Part shown: piece after piece, positions 56,784-64,000 of the stretch
Numbering within the stretch: position 1 is the first letter of the stretch
How the letters are laid out: the number at the start of each line of letters is the position of its first letter
Origin: Lunularia cruciata
Taxonomy: Eukaryota > Streptophyta > Marchantiopsida > Lunulariales > Lunulariaceae
Direction: 5' to 3'
DNA: 64,000 nucleotides
NCBI GenBank assembly: GCA_948567375.1
Contig: OX419758.1
Coordinates: forward strand, 33,361,001 to 33,425,000
Position numbers and translations under genes: made by a program
The notes under the pieces: generated by a model
Told to the model about the DNA's origin: nothing
What the model saw: the letters and a program-made list of their open reading frames with translations, nothing else
Database searches by the model: none

Positions 56784-57895
56784 GGGTGGTCACTGGACAT
56801 AACCGATGGTATGGGGAGGCTGACCGTCCGATCGGCTCGATGTGCAACCGTTTCTGTTCTGGCAGTTGGTCCTCCCGGGATCTACTATACTCTAAGTTAA
56901 GGTTGACAAACTTTCCTCGGACTCAAGTACAGTATAGCTCATTTCCCTGAAGCAAACACTTACTTGACTTCTATTTTATTTACTTCAAAGGAAGGACAAG
57001 CAACTTCTTCCATCTTTTCTCCAGAACATTTCATTTGAATGATGAGAAATATGACTCAAACCCACCTGTTTCCTGAGTAGCTCCACCGGATCTGTACCAC
57101 TTGGAACTCGCCACTTCGGCATCCTAGTCACCTTGATTTCTGAAAGAGAGTATCTGATGCACCAGATGTTTAGTGACATTGCCGCTTCTTGGTGTCTCGC
57201 TCCCGTTGATGAACTCGAGCTCCACTCTCTCTCGGAAACTAAAACCTAGATTTCATGCCCACATAACACATTCGATTGAGATCTCTACGTGGTCAATTTG
57301 TCCTCGATACTCCACTGTAGCCAACTCTCTGGTTCGTCATGACCATCAGCTGAGAGCCGGAGCCGTAATTTGAATTTTCTGGCTTGCGAATCTGCACAAC
57401 CTGTGGTGAACTTTCGGTCCACTGGTCTTTGTCAATTGCGATTAAAGCGTATGGATTTGAGTGATATGTTTGGTTCTATGTCCTTCTGGCTTGTGCTGTT
57501 CTCGCTTTGGCATGGCGATACTGGAATGTCGCGGCTTCTTTCTCTGTTATGTATGCAGCAATTAATCTGTAGGTTTTCCGGGTGAGCTCCAATTGTACAG
57601 AGTTCGGTAGGAGTATTAGTGTGGAAGAGATTCTCAACTGATTATGGAACTTTTACCCGGTGGAGGAGCTCAGAATTCAGTATGGGGTTTGTACCTTATT
57701 GGAAGACCAGAAGATATGTCTGAAAGGAGATAGGAGAGGGGAATCAACGACGTCACAGCGGTCCACCTGTCACACGGCTCATAGGATGAGCGTAGAGTAG
57801 CAGGAAATCTGCTGAAATTGAAATTGAAATGGATGGAGATGGATTATGGAAGATAGGATATTCAGGATGAAGCTTGCGATCGATGGAGCTAGATC

Positions 57896-58102
57896 ATGGC
57901 TGCACAGGACTTCTCTCGGGAAGAAGAATCCACAAAAGGCTACCATGCGGAGCTGGAAGCGCTGACCTGCAACGACTCGATCATGCTTGGAGCTAGTGGT
58001 CACGTTTTGCAGTCTTGCTTCTCGTCTGAACCTCCCGCTTTGCCTGACTCTCCCACAGACTCCCATATGTCGATGGATCCTCCTGCTACCTTTACCGAGC
58101 AG
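57896..58102 (+). CDS. Possible first coding exon of the MYB gene
   Basis: An open frame from ATG (MAAQDFSREEESTKGYHAEL...) that stays open to a CAG|GTGTGG donor-like site at 58102, in phase 0. This is the phase needed by the exon at 58605. It lies 0.5 kb upstream in the same orientation and is acidic and low in complexity, as N-termini of this class can be. The link to the MYB exons is inferred; at least one more exon carrying the first repeat Trp would be needed. Confidence 0.3.
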
Positions 58103-58604
58103 GTGTGGTACAACTTAACTCCGCGCTCTAAATGAAGGTTTGCATGGTAAGTCCGCATGAAACCAGAGAATGTGACTGCCTGATTATTGAAGTCCAGCAA
58201 GTCATATAAAGCTCTGAGAGTGTATCTTCGGATGGTTTAGTATCATGACGGATTTTTTGGAGTTTTGGCGATGAGCCCAGTGGCAATACAAAGAGTTTAT
58301 AGAAGTCAAAATTTCAGCTTACTCATGAGCTTTCACAAATTCAACGGGACGATTAGTCGATGTTCTCACATAGTTGAAAGATTTCGAACGAATTATATCA
58401 CCTTGTTATGATTAATTTCGAAGAAAATGCGGGTAGTAATGGACCTCTTACCATAATATATCCAGGAAAGTTACCGCAATTTCAGTGAGCTCCACAGCAG
58501 CTCAGGTACCAAGATGACTTCGCTCACCTTCTCATATTGCTCAAGCTGCAGATGACAAAAAGGTTTTCGTTGTATGACATCCTCTTTCCTTTTGATATCA
58601 CCAG

Positions 58605-61600
58605 GAAGACGAATTCTTAAGAGAGCTAGTCAAGCGCCATGGAACTAAAAAGTGAGTTCCATTCCGTAAACAACTTTACATTGATCAATTACCTGGAAAG
58701 CGAACTACCTAAGAAGCTAGAGAATACTCCCTCAATGAATGATACTAGATTCTTGACTCCCTTGGCTTAAGATGCTAGCGTCACCAGCATTGCCAATCTC
58801 GCATCTAACCAGCCAATCTTTTACCAACTCAGGTGGCACATTATATCCGCGAAAATGCACAATAAAACTCCCCGCGAATGCAGAAAAAGGTGTGAATTGT
58901 GGATCTATATCTTAGACCATTCTTAGGGAGAGGACGAGATTATTAGTGTAAAATTTGACTAGGTCGAGTAGATGAAGTTGTAGGGTAAGCAACCTACGTA
59001 TTGATTCAGAAGGGTGCTCCTTCAATCCATACTTCTCTCTGTATACGACAAAAGTTCCAGTATTTCTTCTGTGCTTTCCCTTGCAGAATAGGTTTGCGCG
59101 CTACTGAGAACTGCCACTGTTGATTCATTAAGTCTGAATGGAATACTTTTCACAAACTAGGTAAGGGTCTCACAACATTAAAATACTTGCAGATGGAGGA
59201 CCTATCTTCACATGTGTATGAACAAAAGTAGTTGGAGCGAAGAGGAAGACCGCCTCCTGATTGAGGTACTGTATTACACACAGATGTTCAAACGATTTAA
59301 CCATCACAATTTCCATACGCAGAACTGAAGTTGATGCCTTAACATATGCGGGTTTATCATGACTGTCGGAAAGCTAGAATATGCATTTTGTGAATTCCTC
59401 GGGTAAAGCTTGAACCTTTGCACCTGAACAGGGGCATAATACATATGGCAATCGGTGGACAGAAATCGCCAAGATGGTTCCAGGCAGGTATTTCAGCACA
59501 AACTTGAACCTTTGGTATACATGAGCTCAATTGGGTCAAGATCGCACTATTGTCTATCCCACTACCAGAGTGAATTGGTGATTTGGGTTTTCATCAGCTC
59601 TGTACGCCGCGGTTTCTGTCTCTTTCTCGTGGTTGTCCACTATCAAAATCAGAACGCAGATGTCGTGAATTGAAACAACGTTTGAGAGGTCCAAAGGTGG
59701 TGAGATCTATAGTAAATAATAAATCTTTGTACATCTCAACATAACTCAAAAGTCCTGTGATTGCAATCTTTACAGTGGGTGTACCTACTCCTCATAAGCT
59801 AATAGAGATGGGCCGGGAGAATTCATGTTAAAATAAGTCCAGCGGGATTAGCTTATGCACGGTGGATGTTATGGATGTCGACAAATTATCTAGTACGGAT
59901 TTGGATACATTTTTGTGTTTCCATTTTCAATAAAATTTGAGTTAAAGAGTATACTCAAATAAAAAAATTAAAAACATAAGAAACTGAAGCGTGTTGAAAA
60001 AAAGAAAAAACCAAATAAAAACAAACCAAACCGGATATAATAGTCAGCGAGAAAGGCCATGTCCTGAAGAGTACTCACTGATATTTAGGTTAAGCCTAAT
60101 CACCGAAAGAATCCAAAAAAAATTTAGCACCATAATATCACACGTAATAATTAATTTAAATAATTAATTACTAAAAATTATATGTGCTAAACAAGCTGGA
60201 AGGGTGATAAGACAAAACATTATTATTATTTTAAATTGTTTACTGTAAAAATTATATGTTGTAAAAGAGGTGGAACTATTGAGATGTGAGAATCTTTATT
60301 ATCATTATTTGCTTATATGATTTTAAAATATTTTTCAAATTTGGGAATATTATAAGATGATTAGATTCTATGAGGAGAATGTGATTGGGTGGAATTATCA
60401 TAGCTTTGATTTTATAAAAATCACTCCAATATCAAGAGTATGAAGACATCTAAAACTAGTCCTTATAATTGTTATCTTCCTTATCCTTATTGATAATGGT
60501 TATCATAACCTCCATCTATACGATTACTTGCTCAAAAGCTTTGCTCATGAAGGATTGGCAAAAGCATTAAGCAATATGTATTTTATACTTTTAAAGGAAA
60601 TGGGTCAAATAAGTTTAAATTGTTAAATTGTTAATCTGTACCCAAGAACATGAAGAGAGCAAGATCTACATTATTATCTTTCTAATAACATCATCTACTG
60701 TGGTAAACTTTCTACCCAAATTATAGTGGAAAATACATCTAGCTTTTTGTCATCATATAGTAGGCCTGAAATTATAGGATATGGTAAACCTCATTGGAAA
60801 AAAATTGAGTTTTGTGAATCCTTTAGAAGAAAATAGAAATCCTTTGTTAAAGGAAAATCTTGAAACTACCTCCAAATCCGTCTCTCAACAATAGAGAATC
60901 CTACTCCTTCAAAAAGTGCAACCTCAATAAGTATGTTGAGAAGTATGTACGAATACATACATTCACTAAAATCTGTTTAATCTTTCTAGAATCTAACCAT
61001 AAAATATTCGTGAATGTTAGAACTATCAAAAAAAATAAAAAAAATTAGATCTTAAACTAATCAGAATATAATTTTCTAGATTTATATCTTAGAATCAGCA
61101 TTTGTAATATGTACATAAAGAAGGTGATAATATCTTAAGAATTTATGACAATTTATAAGAATTTATAAGTTTATAAGTTATAACTAAGCTCATAAGCACA
61201 CAAGAAATTTAATGGTGTATTAAACTCTTATTGTGGTATTGTATCCTTGCATCGAAAATACAATTAAGGCACCCACCAAAAATTAAGGATCATTAGTTTC
61301 GTATTGAGTTAAATTATACCATTATATCCTCTCAAGATACTGGAGAGCAATATGTGATCTATAATTGAGAGAGTTGTATAGAGAAGATGTGATGATTAAT
61401 GTTATCAAATGTATGTAAATGAGGTAAAAGAAAATATATAAGGACATATTTACATACAAAATAAAATATATCAAATATCAAATATTTCATTAAATGAATA
61501 TCTTTGTATTTTATAATCAAGGAAGTAAAATTAGCATTAGCTATGACTTGGATCAAAGTGTCAGATAAAAAACTATAGAAGTAATCAACAAGTAGAATGG

Positions 61601-63758
61601 AACCAACACTCTCAAATTTTTTATTGACTTGGATCAAAGGGCCCGACAAAAACCTATACAAACTAATCTACAACTAGAACGGAACCAGAAATTTTTAATT
61701 TTCTATTGGAAATTAAAACAGCATGGGAAAACATGAGAGAAGTACTACCACTCATGGACTCTTAGATTTATTTATTTGTTTGTTTATTTTTTTTTATTTT
61801 TTTTTTGGACTTTTAATTTAAGCTTTTTAAACTAATATGAATGGATATATTTGTAAATTACATTCTTGAAAAGATATTGAATATAATGGTGGAAATGAAA
61901 GAGTTGGATATAATGAGAAAGGAGATAAATATTCGCCTAAAGGATCTACATGAATAGTATAAATTGAGTGAAATCTATTGTAATGACATGATTTTTATAA
62001 AATAAAGGTGAATGTAAATCATAAAAATTATGTACAATTTTAAATCAATAAATTACTTCAAAGAAAGATTCTAGTCCCTTATAGAATAAATAGTAATCAA
62101 AAATGATATGAAAAATATTAAACACATTTATTTGAAAGATGAAAATCTGAAGATACTTTAATATAAATACAAACCATTTTATAATGTTTGGAAATTAATA
62201 TTTCATATAAAAAATAATTTTTATATATATAGTTCATGGCACCAAACTTAAGAAGACATATCCAATGACAAGCATATCTCATAGATATCTTATTGAGAGA
62301 ACATGGAAATGAGATACCAAACGAATATTTAATTTCAAGTTGCACTAGACTAAAGACTATATACTGGAAAACGAAAACCAGAAAAGGAAACCTGAATACG
62401 ATTTTGATGAGATCATAAATAACTAAAAACTAATCAATTTAGACGAATAAAAAATTTCTGCTCCCAAGTAAAAAGTTCAGTCTTCGCAGAGTGAAAGTCA
62501 TTTGTACATACCATGTGTAACACTACTTTCCATCATAATTTGTTTGGTCCAACCAAGAACTCCAGAACGTTGGCCAAAACTCAAGCCAAGACTCGAGAGT
62601 GTTGACGGTTCAGAACAAACCACCATAAGAAAATTGATTTGTTGAGTTCAGATAAGATTCACAAACAATTTTATAAAAGTTGTCGAGCGAAACATAACAA
62701 ATATTAACATTTGATTAAAACTCATGAGAAACAACTTTACGATTCTTGGTCAAGCCAAACATCAAGAACATTGAGTGTTCATGATAAATTATCTTGCTGG
62801 GGTGGGGACTGTGAGCGGCAGGCAGTAGTGGTGAGGATTGTGTAACCAAGGTACCACAGGTGAGCAAATTTGTGACAAGCCATAAGCATACACAAGAGCA
62901 GGAAGGAGAATCCGAGATCTTAAGACGGATGTAGTCAAAAGAATTTTTGGCTTCAGTCATGGCCTAGCCAAACATCAAGAACTTTGATTATTCACGATAA
63001 ATGACTTGACTATAGTGGGGATCCTGTGTTGTCTGTGTGATGAGAATTATGTAATCAGAGTAACATAGGTTAGCAAATTTATGACAAACAATAAACATAC
63101 ACAAGAATAGGAAAGAGAACCCGAGAGATCCGTCTTCAAATCTTAAGACAGATGGTAGTCTAAGAATCTTGGACTTGCAGTTTATAGCAGATCAAATGAT
63201 TCTGATGGGGTTCCTACGGATTTATGGTGAATTAGAGGCGCTCTTTCCTTTGCAAGTACTTTTCCTCTTTCTGTATTTGGCATTGTACCGCCAACTTCAC
63301 GTATAGTATATGCATTCGCCCTGTAAATTCCCAGTTGTTATAGAAATTGCTATAGAAAATTTTTAACTTGTACTTGGTATCAATCACTATTTCGTCCTCT
63401 ACTCACATACATATGCACAAAACCCGAAAGCGAGCACAGTAAGATTGGTAAAAGAGGCCGTCAAGCATGGGCTTCGGTCCCACACCCTTTCTTTCTTTCC
63501 GACCAGTAGTTGTAACTGGGGCCTACCACCGTATTGACTTGTTCCAAACACCTGGAAGCAATACCTTTATATTTTCTCTTGTCACCCCTGCAGAACAGAT
63601 AATGCCGTCAAGAATCGCTATAATGCTCTGTGCAAGAAACGTTCACATCGCTCAAGTAAAGCTGTATCTCTCGGTGGTATGCCTGTGATGGAAACCTCTG
63701 AAGAAACAGATATGCTGATGAAAGACATAGCCAAGAGAGCGAAAAGGCTAAAAAACAG
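58605..63758 (+). CDS. R2R3-MYB transcription factor of the FOUR LIPS/MYB88 class (partial)
   Basis: Five phase-compatible exons: 58605-58651, 58833-58889, 59193-59265, 59432-59487, 63594-63758, with AG/GT at every border. Introns are 181, 303, 166 and 4,106 bp. The first repeat reads EDEFLRELVKRHGTKKWHII, SAKM, NKTPRECRKRWRTYL. The second reads SSWSEEEDRLLIEGHNTYGN, RWTEIAKMVPGRTDNAVKNR, YNALCKKR. A Trp at the start of the second repeat and the GNRWTEIAKxVxGRTDNAVKNR block are typical of the FLP/MYB88 class, which controls terminal divisions in the stomatal lineage in Arabidopsis and binds DNA in the nucleus. After it come HRSSKAVSLGGMPVMETSEE and AKRAKRLKN. If exon 5 is not spliced at 63758 the frame continues IRSPLLAC, like the IRSPFSVL of the class, to a stop at 63811. 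The first residues of repeat one and the 3' end are not resolved; the gene runs off the window. Confidence 0.85.
61545..61707. repeat. Diverged 81-bp tandem duplication in the MYB intron
   Basis: Both copies start gacttggatcaaag and share the caa.tagaa.ggaacca block. Confidence 0.8.
62752..63182. repeat. Diverged ~213-bp tandem duplication in the MYB intron
   Basis: Both copies contain gccaaacatcaagaac, then gcaaattt.tgacaa, catacacaag, and a cttaagac.gatg.tagtc end. The second copy has a short insertion (gagatccgtcttcaaat). Confidence 0.8.
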
Positions 63759-64000
63759 GTCAATTCGATCACCGCTTCTGGCTTGTGTTTCTGAGAAATA
63801 TGAAGAAACATGACGAGAGGAGTCCTTTCTCCTTCAGAGGTGTTAGCACCCTTACATCTAGTCGCTGATAAAAATGAACCACATAGAAATCATATTTGCA
63901 CTATATAATAGACTTCGTTAATGAGAAGTGCTTCCGTTCTTGTCCACTCCAGTGAGGAAGGCTTATGTTCATACGTATCGAATTTGAACAGAAGCCCGGG
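63759..64000 (+). other. MYB gene continuation or intron at the window edge
   Basis: Two readings are possible. A GT donor follows CAG at 63758. Alternatively, coding continues IRSPLLACVSEKYEET to a TGA at 63811. No further exon could be placed with confidence before the window ends. Confidence 0.4.

Larger units (their letters stand above)
53231..57895. other. AT-rich spacer upstream of the MYB gene; no supported gene
   Basis: 53231-56400 is AT-rich with a microsatellite and small tandem duplications (for example aggtgagaat.catcattagtta twice near 54073-54119). 56430-57600 is less AT-rich and contains short open frames on both strands (minus 56435-56683 and 56985-57179; plus 57370-57585) that I cannot assign. 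It may be promoter, leader or an unrecognised small gene. Confidence 0.45.
59488..63593 (+). other. 4.1-kb intron of the MYB gene
   Basis: AT-rich, with no recognised transposon coding sequence. It splits the Arg codon in PGR|TDNAVKNR (phase 2). It contains an 81-bp tandem duplication (61545-61625 and 61626-61707) and a ~213-bp tandem duplication (62752-62964 and 62965-63182), both diverged. Confidence 0.75.

Noticed and set aside
1-64000. tRNA, rRNA or CRISPR features
   Set aside because: None noticed by eye. CRISPR arrays are not expected in plant nuclear DNA; a tRNA scan could not be run.

Overview
This is plant nuclear DNA. It has GT-AG introns, a FOUR LIPS/MYB88-type MYB gene, long AT-rich spacers, plant-type (TTTAGGG) telomeric motifs, and dense nested Ty3/gypsy retrotransposons plus a Helitron. 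The PHD-finger gypsy fragment at the left end and the chromovirus family resemble elements I associate with non-seed land plants (bryophytes, lycophytes, ferns). That placement is an impression from memory, not a search result. No bacterial features (operons, ribosome binding sites, CRISPR) are expected or seen.

Layout. 1-2.5 kb: decayed gypsy pol fragment (+) with integrase and a C-terminal PHD finger. 2.5-6.1 kb: no supported gene. 6.1-7.6 kb: a well-preserved three-exon gene (-) for a 298-residue multi-pass membrane protein of unknown function. 7.6-11.3 kb: no supported gene. 11.3-15.0 kb: decayed Helitron Rep/helicase (+) carrying a solo LTR. 15.0-35.3 kb: a nest of elements. Chromovirus A (+) carries a solo LTR and is split near its 3' end by gypsy element C (+). 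C in turn carries an unclassified 2.2-kb insertion, a short telomeric-repeat tract and a full-length chromovirus B (-) of the same family as A. 35.3-36.4 kb: AT-rich spacer with a microsatellite. 36.4-43.0 kb: gypsy element D (-), same family as C, with a solo LTR that has a perfect target-site duplication. 43.0-53.2 kb: chromovirus F (-) split inside its chromodomain by an 8.7-kb gypsy element E (-). 53.2-57.9 kb: AT-rich spacer. 57.9 kb to the right edge: an R2R3-MYB gene of the FLP/MYB88 class (+) with a 4.1-kb intron, running off the window.

How it fits together. Only the membrane-protein gene and the MYB gene look like working host genes, and both keep open frames and phase-compatible splice sites. 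Nearly every element is pseudogenised. Target-site duplications, and coding frames that resume across insertions, let the order of events be read: A before C, C before B; F before E. The most unusual object is element E. Its inferred 5' LTR is about 3.7 kb and appears to hold a decayed ~950-codon coiled-coil reading frame in U3, in the element's own sense. If right, this is an LTR retrotransposon with an accessory gene downstream of pol that overlaps U3.
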